DNA from: Phialocephala subalpina
Lineage: Eukaryota > Ascomycota > Leotiomycetes > Helotiales > Mollisiaceae
NCBI GenBank assembly: GCA_900073065.1
Contig: FJOG01000012.1
Span: forward strand, 835,981 to 899,980
Length of the DNA stretch: 64,000 nucleotides
Direction of reading: 5' to 3'
The number at the start of each line of letters is the position of its first letter. The stretch's first letter is position 1. Shown piece by piece: positions 43,012-54,688 of the stretch. A program made the position numbers and the translations under genes. Under the pieces are notes generated by a model. That model was not told the origin of the DNA and searched no databases. It saw only the letters and a program-made list of their open reading frames with translations.

Positions 43012-43904
43012 TCAGTTCCCCCTGAATCCGTCATACCCAGCTGCCACCCTCTGCCCAACCCTCCTATGTCTCTCTTTCTCTTCCTCCCATAACCTCAAAC
43101 CACCCGCTTTTCCTAATGGATCTCCTCGGAATTCAGCTGATATGGGAGAACTCTTCGCCTTCCCCAACGGATTAACTCTATATCCCAATTTCGAGGAATC
43201 GCCATAACCTTCCTCCTCATTGTAATCGAGATCAAATTTCCTCAAAGCTTCGTGTTTACCGGATTTCTGTTTCGAGCCATGGAGTAGTGTCGGTGTTGAA
43301 GGTTGCGGATTTGGACTTGAAGATGGAGGTTCGAAGGAAGAATCGAGATCCACGCTCCCTCCCTGAACATTACTCCCCCACCTAACATGTCCCTTCTTTT
43401 TCCCTTGCCCCCTCTTAAACTCCCCTTCCCACCCACCCCCACATTCCCCTCCTCCATCTCAGTCTCCAGATCCCTCAACTTCAACCCAACGTCGTCTTGT
43501 TCCTGCTCCCGTATCGCTTGTAACAGCCTTCTCCGTCTGTATTGTTTCCGCATGTACCATCCTAGCAAACAGAGCGAAATGATTGTAACAACGAGGACGA
43601 AAGCGTCGATTATTATGGCTACGCGGTAGGAGACTGGGAGCCCGTTTGTTGCGAAGTTCCAGACTTTGGCGGAGGTTGAGGGTGGAGGACCCGGGGGTGG
43701 GGGAGGAGGTGGGGGAGAATCGGGCATTTCCATTCGTGTTTTTAGGGATTGTAGGGAGGAACTATGGAGGGGTTCGGTCAGTTTTGGTGTTTGGGGAGGG
43801 AAGAGGGGCAAGGAAGGGAGGGCTTCGTACGAAGGGATCGCGGAGGTAATTGAGAAGAGTGTAGTGAGCGCCATTGCAGAGTTAAATGGCACGGCTCGAA
43901 CCAT
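43012..43904 (-). CDS. Single-pass membrane protein with proline-rich ectodomain, frame uncertain
   Basis: From the ATG at 43904: a signal-peptide-like N terminus, a Pro-rich stretch (eight consecutive Pro), one clear span around VAIIIDAFVLVVTIISLCLL, then a basic stop-transfer WYMRKQYRRRR and a charged cytoplasmic tail. I recognise no family. Such architecture fits fungal surface sensor-like or cell-wall-linked proteins, but that is a guess. The tail continues best in a different frame ending at 43012 (VDLDSSFEPPSSS...NEEEGYGDSSKLGYRVN). The shift falls in a G/C-rich homopolymer zone around 43405-43430, with no acceptable intron seen. Either a one-base indel exists there or the protein ends at 43242 in the first frame. 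Confidence 0.55.
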
Positions 43905-44858
43905 TTTTGCGGTCTTAACTATTGATTGTCGTTCAATTGAAGGTTCTCGAAACAACAGCTGGCGAAAGCTCAAGCAAGGGAGGATCAGGAAATGAATGTT
44001 CGATCAACTCAATTCACGAAAACAAAGAACAGAAAATCTCTCTCGCACAACGCAAATAAAGGAGTGGAATCGGATAGAATATATCCTCGGACCATCAAAA
44101 GACGATAACAAATCAAATAAAGAACACGATAGACGTTGAATGAAGCATAAATCAATCACTCCATCAACGGATTTAAGAAAAAAAAGGACCCCTTGACAGG
44201 AACGGGAACTTGAAGCTAGTCTCCGCCGTACTCCGGAAGGCCGGTACGAGCTACGCCGAAAAGGGGAAGCAGAATGTATTGAAAGGCGTCGGAGGCTCGG
44301 ATTTCGGGGTTGGTGATTGGGTGGATAGAGAGATGTTTGATGAGCTTATTTGGTTTTGTGGAATTTGGATCAGGGGTAAAGAGAGTTTTATGCATGATGT
44401 GCATACGGAATGTGGATTATGCAGGAACGTTGGACCCCGCCAAGAGGGTCGTATTTTGTTCGTATTCTTACTTGGCGGATTTGTCAGGAATTGATAGTTC
44501 CAACAAGTATTTAGGTGTCGAATTTCCCATCGAGAGAAAAATTATGCTTCGGTCGTCCGAAAGGCTAAAAGTTACTCCGTCTTTACCGCGTCCGCTCGGA
44601 GGTCGGATTGCTAGCCCCAGCCGCTGTCAGCGAGCGAAGTTGCTTTGAAGAATGCACCAAGCCAGAAAAGGTTAGCAGGCCACGGTTAGATCGTGCTTCT
44701 TGGAAACTCGCGTTTATCAACCCACCACCTACCTCACTTTACGTGATGGACAATATTTATTTCAACCCCAAACCTCAACGTCAATGACTTCCTTTCTGCT
44801 ATATATCTGTTCGCGTTTCGCTTTACCTTGACTTTTGTACTTCCTCACACATAAAGTT
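43905..44858. other. Intergenic region between divergent genes
   Basis: No recognised gene. Short frames at 44210-44648 do not resemble any family. Confidence 0.4.
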
Positions 44859-45755
44859 ATGGATTTCATCGCATCCTTCACCCCTCGCTTCCTGAGCGTC
44901 GTCCTTTCCCTGCATTGTACCTTCCAACAGCCTTCTTCCTGGCTCTGTTACCATTCGTGCTCCCAAATCGACGACTGGGAGTACTGTTCGCATTTCTAAT
45001 CCTCCTTCTGCTAGTCTTCGAGCACCATTCTACGCATTCGGCAGCCTGTCGAACGATTACTCCAACAGCGGCACCTTTATGGTAATGCCGCTTTAGCATC
45101 TGGATTTCGTTGTTCTTACTCCTAGAGCAGGAGATGATGCGCCTGTTTTCATGGATGCCTTTGATGAGAGCAAAATCAAGGCGCAGAGTTGGGGAGGTTG
45201 GGTGATGCGTGGAGTGTGAGGCAGATGTGGAGTGTTGTTTATCATCAGAATATGCGTCGTGTAAGTTTCCTCCCAGTCCTTGTCCCAACATCAGCACGTT
45301 AGAGCCTTAGAGGACTGATGAGAGTGTAGATGCTAAGCCAACCGTCCCTCCGAATCGCGAAATTCCTCGGCTTGAGAAAAGGCACCCTAGTGTCGAAGTA
45401 CTCGCAGTTATACATCTCGTTTGGGATCAGCTGTCTCTTCCACCAGGTTCAGATGTTTAATGTTACTCGTCACGATACGGGAGAGTTTGCTTTCTTCATG
45501 AGTCAGGCAGTGGCCATTACTTTTGAGGATTTTGCGATGTGGACTTGGCGGAGATGGCGGGGTACGAGTGTGAGGAAGGGATGGGAAAAGAAAGTGGGGT
45601 ACGTCTGGGTGTTTGCTTGGTTCTCGTACCCCCTGTAACTCTATATCAAGGGATTGAGGGATAATGACATCATGTATGATCTGTTCTTTGGGTTGAAGCC
45701 ATTGGCTGTGGGGTATGAGATTGGGAAGGTGGTGTTGATTTCCTTGGGAAAGTGA
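44859..45755 (+). pseudogene. Wax-synthase/MBOAT-like acyltransferase gene, broken
   Basis: Fragments follow the order of a fungal wax-synthase-like membrane acyltransferase: hydrophobic YLPTAFFLALLPFVLPNRR, YGNAALASGF, TPRAGDDAP, RLGDAWSVRQMWSVVYHQNMRR, then (after an intron with donor near 45262 and acceptor near 45329) KFLGLRKGTLVSKYSQLY, GEFAFFMSQAVAITFED and GYVWVFAWF. The WSVVYHQNMRR block carries the family His. At least three single-base shifts (near 44918, 45110 and 45195) and a TAA at 45636-45638 interrupt it. The frame then continues with LYIKGLRDNDIM to a stop at 45755. It is not functional as sequenced. The original enzyme would have esterified an alcohol or metabolite with an acyl-CoA in the ER. 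Confidence 0.7.
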
Positions 45756-46088
45756 GAATCGGAGCTTCTACCACCCGTTAGAGAGAAACTTTGCATCCGC
45801 ATCACTTCACGGCCATTACACGCGTCATGGTCGGAATAGATTGGATATACGGCATTTCACATACATCAATAATCACGGCTGAAACCATTGCATCTCGTTC
45901 GTCTCTCCTCCCTATCTCGATTGAGTCGTTGGAAGCTCAAAGATGCGCGACTCCTAATATCACCTCTGAAGCAGCCTAACGCCATTTCTCGTCCATCCAT
46001 TGTCGTCCCCCCTGCCAATGTTCGACTCAGGCACCTTACTTGTGAGCTGTATCTTCGTATGTCTTTGTACACATCTCCTTTGCTAAGA
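45756..46088. other. Convergent intergenic region
   Basis: It lies between the wax-synthase-like pseudogene and the 3' end of the GH115 gene. Nothing recognised. Confidence 0.4.
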
Positions 46089-49000
46089 TCACCCCTGTCG
46101 ACGGGAGACGAAAGTACTCTCGGGGGGCCCTAAATAACTATCCCTTACTCCACCTAGATTCAAAACTAATTTTTCAACAAGAAGGTTTTGTTGCCAAATA
46201 CGGAGTTTGATGATATGACTGCCTTTCTTAAGTCTGGTCATCTCCCCGATGTCAATGTTCTTCTTCCATACACCATCCTGAACTGCTAAAAGCCAACCAG
46301 GTGGGAGGTCGCCTGTTATCCCGGGATCCTCGATCAATCTAAGAGATCCAGAAGAGCAATCGTCGATCATGATCTCGAAACAGAGTGGGTCTTTTGGGCT
46401 AGTATCAAGTGTCATGGTGAAATATATCGTAAGTATTGCTTGCCGTGGATATTCAGAGAATGTCCAGAAGTCATATTCCAAGAACTCGCTGTTGGTGGCA
46501 GACATTGGATGTACTGATTGTGAAAGTGTCACCACTCCAGATCTAGTACGACCAAGGAAGGGCAAAATCTGATAATTAGACGCATGGAGCTCATTCCTTG
46601 CTGGCCTGCAGAAACTGGATGCTTCTATAGTCACGGAGCCATCGCTCTCCATGAACCCTGAGAAGCTATCATCAGGCGGATTCCGATTGGTGATAGGCAG
46701 ATGAACATGTTCATAGTCTCCAACTGTGGACGACACTTCGATCTGCACGGTCTGCTGAAAATCGAATGGGACCTCCAACCAATTGATCTTTACCGTAATT
46801 CGGGAATCATTGTTTTTGTCATCCAAGATGCCGGTGCTTGGTGATACAATCAACCAGTCATATGGCGTTTTGAGATGCCATGTCAGAGAAGAAGTGCCGC
46901 GCCTGTAGACCTCAAAGTAACGACTCTGTTGACCAAACGGTTCCAGAGTTGGAAGTGTGAGACCTGGTACCAAGTCCTTTCGTGACGGGTGCGTCCTGTC
47001 TGACTCCTCGTTCGTCAAACCAGGTCGAATGCCTTCAGTCCCTTCAACAGCAACACCCATATACCCACTGATGGGATTTGAGTCTTGTCTTGTCTGGACA
47101 AAGCAAAGGCCGCTGATCCTGTTTGTCAAGATCTCGGAGTCAGCTAGCTTCTTTTGTCTGTCTCGAGAGCAGATATGCATGTCTTAGGAGTGCATCTGGA
47201 GCACAGCTAGAGTGCATTTGGAGCAACGCACTCCTAAGACAACCGAAAGAGGGACTAATTCTCCTAGAAATTGACGCTTACATATCCCGGGATGGAGCAT
47301 GCCATGTTTCTCTATATCCATAGTGTGGTTGACGCATCATATGGTTCCACTTTCCGCCAAGTAGATGATGGAACTCTTCGCTGAGATCGAAATCTTCGTC
47401 GAACAGGCGAAGCACCTCTTGCGCTATAACATTGGCTTCATTACGTCGTTGCAAAGCAAATAGTTGATTCTTTGCCTGGCCAACGCGAAGTTTTGTATAG
47501 ATGTACGAGGCTTTGATTGGGTGCAGGACGAGTTGAAAGAATGCTGGTTGATTTACAGACTGAACATTCGAATAAAGACTTTGTGCTCTGTCTAGTAACG
47601 ATTTCCAGTCGGCAATAATGTTCTCCGCCTCGGAGTAGTTAAGCAGCGAAAATGTGTCAGATTCGATATGTTCGTGCTTTCGCAGGGCAATCAATCGGTC
47701 GTAGCCGTAGAGGAGTTCGGCAACCGCTTCTGAAATGGAGGGCGAGAACTCTCTGTCTGCGAAGGCTTTAAAGAAAGTCATAAAATCATCGGTCGCGATG
47801 GAATTAACATTCCACGCAAGTTCCATAGAGAACGTCAAGGGCAGTTCCAAAGGCTTAATGTCTCCGACATTGAAGACCCAGATCTGGTCGGCTCCTCGCC
47901 TATAAGCCTCATACAATTGTTGCCAGATTCGACCCTGCCAGTATAGTCAGTCACGTTAACTTGGACACCGGAAATAGTATAATACGCAGCTGTTGCTATT
48001 GATCCACTTGTAGCTTCGAGGCTCGCCAACATACTCAAGATGGTAGTAAACCTATACATGTGTCAGCCAAATACTCTCTCGCCATGCCGTATATATATAT
48101 CGCTCAAAAGAGGACAAATACCCCTGCTCGACCCTTCCGCTCGGCTTCATCACTGGTTGGCAATCTCCTTATTGTCCCAAAATTGTCATCAGCAAACAGA
48201 AGTGTGACATCTTCTGGAACTTCGAGGCCATTCTCAAAATACTCTTGGACTTCTTTGTAAAGAGCCAGCAATTCTAAATTCATCAGCACATGGAGTGGCA
48301 CCATATTAATATCTTAACGTACGTCTTGGTTGGTCTGCGCTTCCATAGGTGTCTGCAATGATTCGCCTCTGGTCTTTGATGATTTCTGCAAGGACAGAGG
48401 CTGGATCATCCACGGCCATAGCTCTGTCTCCATCGCCTCTCATTCCGATTGTGATATATGACTCATACGGGTGGGCCCTTTCAGCGCCATCCTTAAAATA
48501 CTGCTGGATTTTCTCTTTGCTTTTCAAGTAAGACCAACTTCCTTCTGGATTTTCTTCGAACCACTCCGCCATGGCTCGTTGCATAGGTTCGTGGTGGGAA
48601 GTGGAGATAACAATACCCCAGATGTCAGCTGTTTTCTGGTTCAGAGGGTCATCTTTGAAAAAGCTGTTTCCCGGATTCGGGTATCCAGGCCACATGGCAG
48701 GCCAGAGAAAATTGGCCTACATAGATGCCAAGTCGTCAGTCTTCCATGAAACTGTTTTTTGTGAAGTGCCCTACCTTCAACCGCAGCAACAACTCAAAAA
48801 CTTTCTCATAAAATTCGACACCATAGCAAGTGCCCATTTTCTCAAGCACCCATCCAGTCAACGATGGAGCCTCATCGTTGATGAAGATACCCCGATATTT
48901 AACACTCGGACTGCCTCGTCGCGTCCGTGATTGTTTGGCGAAGATTTGAGATCGCGGAGTCGGTACAACATCAGCCCACCAGTACCATCTACTACAGTCA

Positions 49001-49468
49001 AAATGACGTTCAAAGTAGAGACCCTCTGCTGGCAACTTACGGTGAAACTCCCATCTGTTCGGAAAGCGTATATATACCGAAGATTGCTCCCCTCTTGTCA
49101 CTGCCTACAATCATAAGTGCTCTCTTGCAGCCTTGGAGCGGCTTCTCTACCACGATGGTGAAAAAAGCTTCCCAGCATCCCTGGATGTCGTCGATCGCAA
49201 GTTCGGACTCGCGAATGATATTTTGGACCAGCGAGGACTGTAGACTGCCTACAATGATCGCGTCATCAATTGGGCAAGAGATACCCGTATTTGTCGCGTA
49301 AGAGACATATTCGGGCTGATGGCCGGTAACTGCGGCGAAGTCCTTACAGAGCAGAGAAGCGGCAATCTGAACCCCTTGGAAATCATCCTTGCCCACAATA
49401 ACAGGCGCTCCAACTAAATTAAGATGGCTGCCTTCGCCTTGAAAAGTGATGAAATGTTCTCCAAACAT
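46089..49468 (-). CDS. GH115 xylan alpha-1,2-glucuronidase
   Basis: Seven exons: 49468-49041, 48991-48775, 48716-48323, 48273-48122, 48051-47986, 47934-47282 and 47118-46089. They give exactly 979 residues with all phases agreeing, and introns of 49, 58, 49, 70, 51 and 163 nt. GH115 landmarks appear in order: YRGIFINDEAPSLTGWV, FELLLRLKANFLWPAMWPGY, STSHHEPM, LYKEVQEYFENGLEVP, LFADDNFGTIRRLP, HLEYVGEPRSYKWI, GADQIWVFNVGDIKPLE, and at the end LGGVRDSYLGPPES. The enzyme removes (4-O-methyl)glucuronic acid from glucuronoxylan, including internal xylose. The ATG at 49468 gives no clear signal peptide, although most fungal GH115 enzymes are secreted; an upstream exon may be missing from this model. 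The C-terminal domain (after about residue 640) is the usual GH115 accessory beta domain. Confidence 0.9.
47181..47240. repeat. 13-bp perfect inverted repeat inside a GH115 intron
   Basis: GTCTTAGGAGTGC at 47181-47193 is mirrored exactly at 47228-47240. The loop contains two near-identical 14-bp direct repeats (GTGCATCTGGAGCA and GTGCATTTGGAGCA). It lies in the longest intron of the gene (163 nt). Confidence 0.85.
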
Positions 49469-50094
49469 GTTGAAACCAAACAACGTACACCCAATAGGAC
49501 TGCTAAGTGAGCTTCAACTTCCACAAAATTACTTCTGGGTTTGATCGTATTCTCTTTTGAATAGAAGAAGTGTCGTTCGGAGTCCCAAAATCATTCAAAG
49601 ATAGTTAGAACACACTAGGTGGAATAAAATTGCGGTGAAGGACGAGGCCACACACTAAGAGATATATGCTAGGTACGGACAGTAATTATCGCCGGAATAT
49701 CCTTGATATATTAGTGGAGTGTAACGTTGCTAATGGGGAAATTCGTCATATCGGAAAGGGTGATTTTCGCCTAAAAAGACAAGGCTTGAACCCACAAAAA
49801 CTTGGGACTAAAGAGAACCCAGGTGCAATACATCGATTCCAAACTGTGACTCTGTACTTTACCAAGCGAATGACGGACATGCTCAAATGGCATAGCAGCT
49901 CGCTGCAAACTCGATAGAAAAAGAACGATGTTAGCTCGGAGACGCACGCAACAAATTTGAAAAGAAATGAGACTTAGTTGTGACATTTTGTACACCCTAC
50001 CCCATAGAGTACAAGAGTAGAGATCCTACTGCATATCCACAAACTCCAGCCAGTGCATACAATCATCGCCCATAAATTTTATAAACACATGTTC
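49469..50094. other. Intergenic region upstream of GH115
   Basis: No supported gene. It could hold the GH115 promoter and a signal-peptide exon, but I found none that splices cleanly. Confidence 0.4.
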
Positions 50095-52857
50095 CTAAAA
50101 GTCATCCTCCCCGAGAGGCTTCGCCTCCTTCCAAACCCTACCCCCCTTCGTCCTCTTCTCCCTCTTCACAAACTTCGCCTGATGCGGACTCTCCTTAATG
50201 CCCTCAAAGCCCTGTCTACCCACAATCATATCATAATGCGCCTTCTTCACCTTCTTCCCTCCCTTCCCCACCTTCCCCTCTCTTATTCCTTTCACCTTTC
50301 CTCCCTCATCTCCCAATCTTCCCAATCTCGGAGATCTCAACGTTCGAGTCTTAGCACCCAAAGCCCAGAGGTCACCCCATTTCGATTTCCGCGCATCGCG
50401 GTAAGCGGCTCGAGAGAAGGAGCGGGGAACGATCCATCGCTCTAGTTTGGCGGATGGGGTGCAGAGGTCGAGGGTGATGTGGCCGCGGGATTTGAGGGAG
50501 GGGAGGATGATGCGGGGGAGGGAGAGGGGGTTAAATTCAACTCCTGGCTCTCCATTCTCGGGCTCAGGGATATCTTGATCCTCGTAGCCTTCGAATGCTT
50601 GGAGGGTTGCTTCTTCACCTTGAAGCAAAGGAGTGCTGGCTTTCCGAGCGTCAACTCCGCGACGGACGGCGATGTAGCTGTACTTGATGTCTTCGTGGTT
50701 GCGGATTTTGGCTCCGAGGACTTTTTGGAGGAAGGGTGGACGGATCATTCGTTGAGGGAAGTGGCAGAAATCTTTTCTGCCGGTGCTGAGTCCGGGGACC
50801 GGATACATGGGACAGTTTTTGTGATTTGTACATGGGGCGATGATCATGCCTTCTTCTTTCTTAGTGAAGCGTGCACGTTCGGACTCTGGGGATTGGATCT
50901 CGTTCTCGAAGTCTGTCTCGCCTGGAGACGAGATGTGAGACTCCAAGAGCAAAGATCTAGCACCAGCGATTGCTTCGAAACCACGAGGCAAGCCTTTCTC
51001 GATGAGAATCAGAACCCCACCATTTGGGTCTAGCAAAGACCACAAGTTCTGCACCATGTTCTTTCGTCTGAAGTCTTCCTTCAATGGAAACAGAGTATGT
51101 GGTGCAATAATAATATCGTAAGCCTTGCGACCTTGTGGAGCAGAACCGTCCAAGTGCGCTTCAGAACTCGAAGCGTGAACATAGTCCGGAAGACGTGGTA
51201 GGAAGGTAGTGTCATCAAGGAATCGGGACACTCTGTGCCGTAAGGCATTCGAGCCTGTGAGAACTGTGCTCTTGCCATGTGGAACTTCTTCTCCTTCCAC
51301 GAGGCCTTCGTCCTTCATCACATCCCATTCAGCTTGAAGAATCTCTCGCCATGCAATGACACCAGAACCACCCGCGCCTGCATCCAACACTCTCGGGCCT
51401 TGGCCTCCCTCTCTCAAGATAAGATCACGGATCCATTGGCTTCCAAGTCGTTTCCTAACTTCCACCAAGGTGCTCATGACAGATATATAAGTACCAGGCA
51501 TAACTGCAGCCAAGTATGCATCTGCTTCTATCTCTGACATCCTGTGTTGTGAAGCATCTAGACCAATGTGCTTCTGTGGAAGATTTCTCTTCGACATAGG
51601 CGTGGCAGATGAATATGGTAAACCTTTCCCTCCGAAAGCTCGCTCGGACGTAGCAGTAAGGTGCGTCATGTTCGTTCGAGCTAGCAATTCTGATATTGGT
51701 TCTAGCAATTGCTCGCGTGGCAATGACAGTGTCAATGGCGAAGTCCTCGATCGACCAATCATGGTATGTGGATGTGTGCGGATAGAGTCGGAGCTGACCC
51801 ATCCATCGTCCTCTTCTTCTTCCTCTTCCTCGACCTCCTCTTCCTCTTCGTATTCTTCGTCAATCTCATCCTCCTCCTCTTCCACAGGATTCGACTCAGC
51901 TTCAGTCATGTCTCGTTGTAGTCGTGCTATGGCGTCAATTTCTCTCTGATTCTTTCCTTGAACTTGTATGGGTTCGCCCGATTCTGTGGTGATTTCCGCA
52001 GAGGGCTCATGTTCCTCTGCAATCGCTTCGTCCCAAATGTCTTCGTGACTGGCTTCCTCGAGACTGGCTTCCTCAAGACTAGCTTCCTCGAGACTCGCTT
52101 CCCCAAGACTGGCTTCCTCAAGACTAGCTTCCTCGAGACTGGCTTCCTCTAAACTCGCTTCGTCCAAGCCTTCTTTGCCATCAGCGTCCCATCCGATCCC
52201 GTCCTCTTCTCCAGCATAAAGCGCGGAGTCATGAAGCTCGGCCTCTTCGATCTCTGACTGCTCCAACTGGGCCCGTAAAGCATCTTCGTCAAGGACAGAA
52301 TATCCAAGCTCGGGATCATAATCGAGCTCTTCATATTCTCCCTCCTCATTCGTTCTCAACAGCACATTTCGAGCTTTATCGTCCGATATTTCTTCTCCAC
52401 CTGGCAGATACTCTAGATCTTCCGGCTTCGTTTCTCGTAGCGGCGGACCATATAATCGTTCGTACAAAACATATTCCTCAGTCGACAAATAGTCCTTAGG
52501 AAGCGTCTCTCCAAATGTCTGTCTTGCCTGCCGTACTACAGACTCAATTTCGGCTGCAGATTGTGCAGATGTCTCTGGCAGATTGGACTTTGGTTCTTCC
52601 GCTCGTCTCTGGGTTGTGGACAGACTTCGAAGGGCTACATGGTGGCGAGGCTGAAGATTTCGCGTTCGAAGATTTGGTCGTGTGCTATATCGCACCCGTG
52701 CGGGAGTTGTGCTAGCGACATTGGTGAAGCCGTGTTCAAATAGTGACAGGAGCTGCAGGCGGCATGATTGACATGCGTGAGGGATCTTTCGAGCTGTCAA
52801 CATGTTTGTTGCAGGTGGAGAGTTGATGGCAAGTGTTGAAACATTTTGGAGAAGCAT
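50095..52857 (-). CDS. rsm22: Mitochondrial small-subunit assembly methyltransferase-like protein Rsm22/METTL17
   Basis: Intronless, 920 residues. The N terminus is basic and Ser/Thr-rich with a mitochondrial presequence look (RSLSTTQRR). A long acidic middle includes a LEEAS repeat and poly-Glu. The conserved domain begins with [18 protein letters not shown] and [15 protein letters not shown] (SAM-fold motif I), then APHTLFPL and [20 protein letters not shown]. Cys676, Cys682 and Cys698 ([13 protein letters not shown]...CHFPQR), with the Cys of LDLCTP, match the iron-sulphur ligands known in METTL17/Rsm22. The protein is needed for mitoribosome small-subunit assembly in the matrix. The first ATG (52857) is used; one at 52803 is also possible. 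The acidic insert makes it longer than yeast Rsm22. Confidence 0.9.
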   Translation of the reverse strand: MLLQNVSTLAINSPPATNMLTARKIPHACQSCRLQLLSLFEHGFTNVASTTPARVRYSTRPNLRTRNLQPRHHVALRSLSTTQRRAEEPKSNLPETSAQSAAEIESVVRQARQTFGETLPKDYLSTEEYVLYERLYGPPLRETKPEDLEYLPGGEEISDDKARNVLLRTNEEGEYEELDYDPELGYSVLDEDALRAQLEQSEIEEAELHDSALYAGEEDGIGWDADGKEGLDEASLEEASLEEASLEEASLGEASLEEASLEEASLEEASHEDIWDEAIAEEHEPSAEITTESGEPIQVQGKNQREIDAIARLQRDMTEAESNPVEEEEDEIDEEYEEEEEVEEEEEEEDDGWVSSDSIRTHPHTMIGRSRTSPLTLSLPREQLLEPISELLARTNMTHLTATSERAFGGKGLPYSSATPMSKRNLPQKHIGLDASQHRMSEIEADAYLAAVMPGTYISVMSTLVEVRKRLGSQWIRDLILREGGQGPRVLDAGAGGSGVIAWREILQAEWDVMKDEGLVEGEEVPHGKSTVLTGSNALRHRVSRFLDDTTFLPRLPDYVHASSSEAHLDGSAPQGRKAYDIIIAPHTLFPLKEDFRRKNMVQNLWSLLDPNGGVLILIEKGLPRGFEAIAGARSLLLESHISSPGETDFENEIQSPESERARFTKKEEGMIIAPCTNHKNCPMYPVPGLSTGRKDFCHFPQRMIRPPFLQKVLGAKIRNHEDIKYSYIAVRRGVDARKASTPLLQGEEATLQAFEGYEDQDIPEPENGEPGVEFNPLSLPRIILPSLKSRGHITLDLCTPSAKLERWIVPRSFSRAAYRDARKSKWGDLWALGAKTRTLRSPRLGRLGDEGGKVKGIREGKVGKGGKKVKKAHYDMIVGRQGFEGIKESPHQAKFVKREKRTKGGRVWKEAKPLGEDDF
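52052..52171. repeat. 15-bp coding minisatellite, eight units (LEEAS repeat)
   Basis: Eight consecutive 15-nt units of the type GCTTCCTCGAGACTG (plus strand), each encoding one [15 protein letters not shown] block of the Rsm22 protein on the minus strand. Units differ by one to four bases. Confidence 0.95.
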
Positions 52858-53142
52858 TTCTCAGCACGGACCACCTCAAGCACGCCAATCAAAATCATCT
52901 AAAAGGTCAAGGACAAACCTCCCTTCGTCGCGTCTTCTTTCATTTCAAATATTCATCATTAGGAAAACGAATTATTATGGTAATAAATCCATCGAAGCCT
53001 TTTGCGACGACCACCTCAATTATTCAACTACTATTCTTATAAACTTCCATTGCTCTTGAGATCCCTCTATTTCGTGGGGCTCAATTCAACACCTCTCAAT
53101 TCTCATTGACTAGCTCTCACTTCTTCTCAGTTTTGAGACTTC

Positions 53143-53925
53143 CTACGCAGCAACCTTGACTATGATCTCAGAAATCTCTTTCGGCATCGCCAGCATGGAG
53201 CTGTGGCCCGTCTGAATCCTGATCATCTTCACATCAGGAGCACCAGCCGCAAAAGCCTCCTGAAAAGGTGGCACAAGAGCCTGATCAAGCTCTGCAAGCA
53301 CGTATGTCATTGGGATCTTCAAATCACCAGCCGAATAGTCTATCGGCGTCTTTATACACGCCAGCGAGAACGGCACAAGTTGTGACATCATCTCATCGAC
53401 TTCAGACTCTGGCAAGCCGTTGTAGAACACTTCGCGGGCACCGTCATTCGCGATAGCCCAATCTCCCTAGGAATTATTAGTATCTGCACAAGTTGGAAAA
53501 GGGATGCTTACTTCGATGCTTATGAAGTCTCGTTCTGCGATTGGAAGAAGATTTCCTCCTTGAGGGAGAATGACGGCTGAGAGGAAGACAATAGCACGGA
53601 CTCCTCCTTTCTTGCCAAGAGTAGCTCGATCTTCAATGGATTGTCCTTGGGCAATTCCTACAGCTGGAATTCCTCCGTAGCTGTGTCCCACCAATACTAC
53701 TTCCCTACCCTGGTCGAACAGTGGCAGGAGGATCTCGTTGACAACGGCGATGTCATCCAGATGAGTCGCTTGTGGATTCTGTTTCGTCTTGTTGCTTGAG
53801 ATAAACGCTGGGCAAATCACCTCAAAGCCTTGCTCCTCGAGCAAAGGCCGAAGCTTGTCGAAGGAGCTTGCTTGATGCCAAGCTCCATGGAGGAGAGCGA
53901 GCAGCGGAAGGTCCGAAGAGGCCAT
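53143..53925 (-). CDS. Alpha/beta hydrolase, small esterase-like
   Basis: Exons 53925-53512 and 53466-53143 with a 45-nt intron (GTAAGC, phase 0) give 245 residues. LLHGAWH supplies the oxyanion-hole HG. GHSYGG carries the nucleophile Ser82, LAELDQALVP gives the acid, and TGHSSMLAMP gives the catalytic His. This is the layout of small cytosolic AB_hydrolase_6 proteins related to plant salicylate/methyl-ester esterases and bacterial EstC. It has no signal peptide. The substrate cannot be told from sequence. The intron is short but phases and motif continuity (FISIE to GDWAIAN) support it. Confidence 0.87.
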
Positions 53926-54688
53926 GATTTGGACGAAATTTGCAGTGTCCTTCTTACGCTTGCGAATTCAAGTGTCCTTGTTGACTATGTCTCTACTCTC
54001 TACGAATGGGGACTTCCTTAAGTACATTTGCTCAAAGCCCCTGGCACCGTAGGACATTCACAGGGCTGCTGAGATCACATCGTGTTGGATTGTCTGTTTG
54101 GTCGATTTGCTACTCTCTCGATTTCGAATGCGAATGCGAATGCCAGGCACGTATGGTGGTAGTCTAGAGCATACTACCTATTTGATCTCCCGCGGGCACA
54201 GTGCCCCCTCCCCTCCCGGTTGATCGGACAGCTTTGTTGGTATTCCCGTCTCCCAACGTTACCCAGAAGCTCATCAACTGCCAAGAGACAAGTCAATGTC
54301 GGGCTACACCATCCGAACGGCAGTCAGCTTATTCGCGTTCGTAAACAGACAATGCGAAGTTTATAGTATCGAATGGCAGCAGTTCTCTCGGATACTCAAA
54401 ATGGCCTCGAACGCGATAATGCGGAGAAGCCAAAGTCTGACACTGTCCTGAGAGTCCGAATAACCCGAGTAGGAAATCGGGGCTAATGCTTGGCGCTACG
54501 GTGTTCGAGATCGATCAGTGGTCTCAGTGGAATCATCCTTATTGATTCGCTCATTCTCTATTCACAAACGCCTTTCAAAATTCAACGCGATGGCCATAAC
54601 TGGTATTCCGCTATTCGGATAAGCAGTTAATTACGTCTCCGTCACAATCTCCGTGAATGCCTGGAACATTTTGCCAACAATCCTCTCA
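53926..54688. other. Intergenic region
   Basis: It lies between the hydrolase promoter and the 3' end of the triple-cluster gene. No supported gene or repeat. Confidence 0.4.

Noticed and set aside
42761..43207. Plus-strand frame of 148 codons opposite the 3' part of the membrane-protein gene
   Set aside because: Composition follows from the antisense of the Glu/Ser-rich tail; no motif or splice support.
48927..49301. Plus-strand frames over the GH115 5' exons
   Set aside because: Antisense shadows; the minus-strand exons match GH115 with correct phases.
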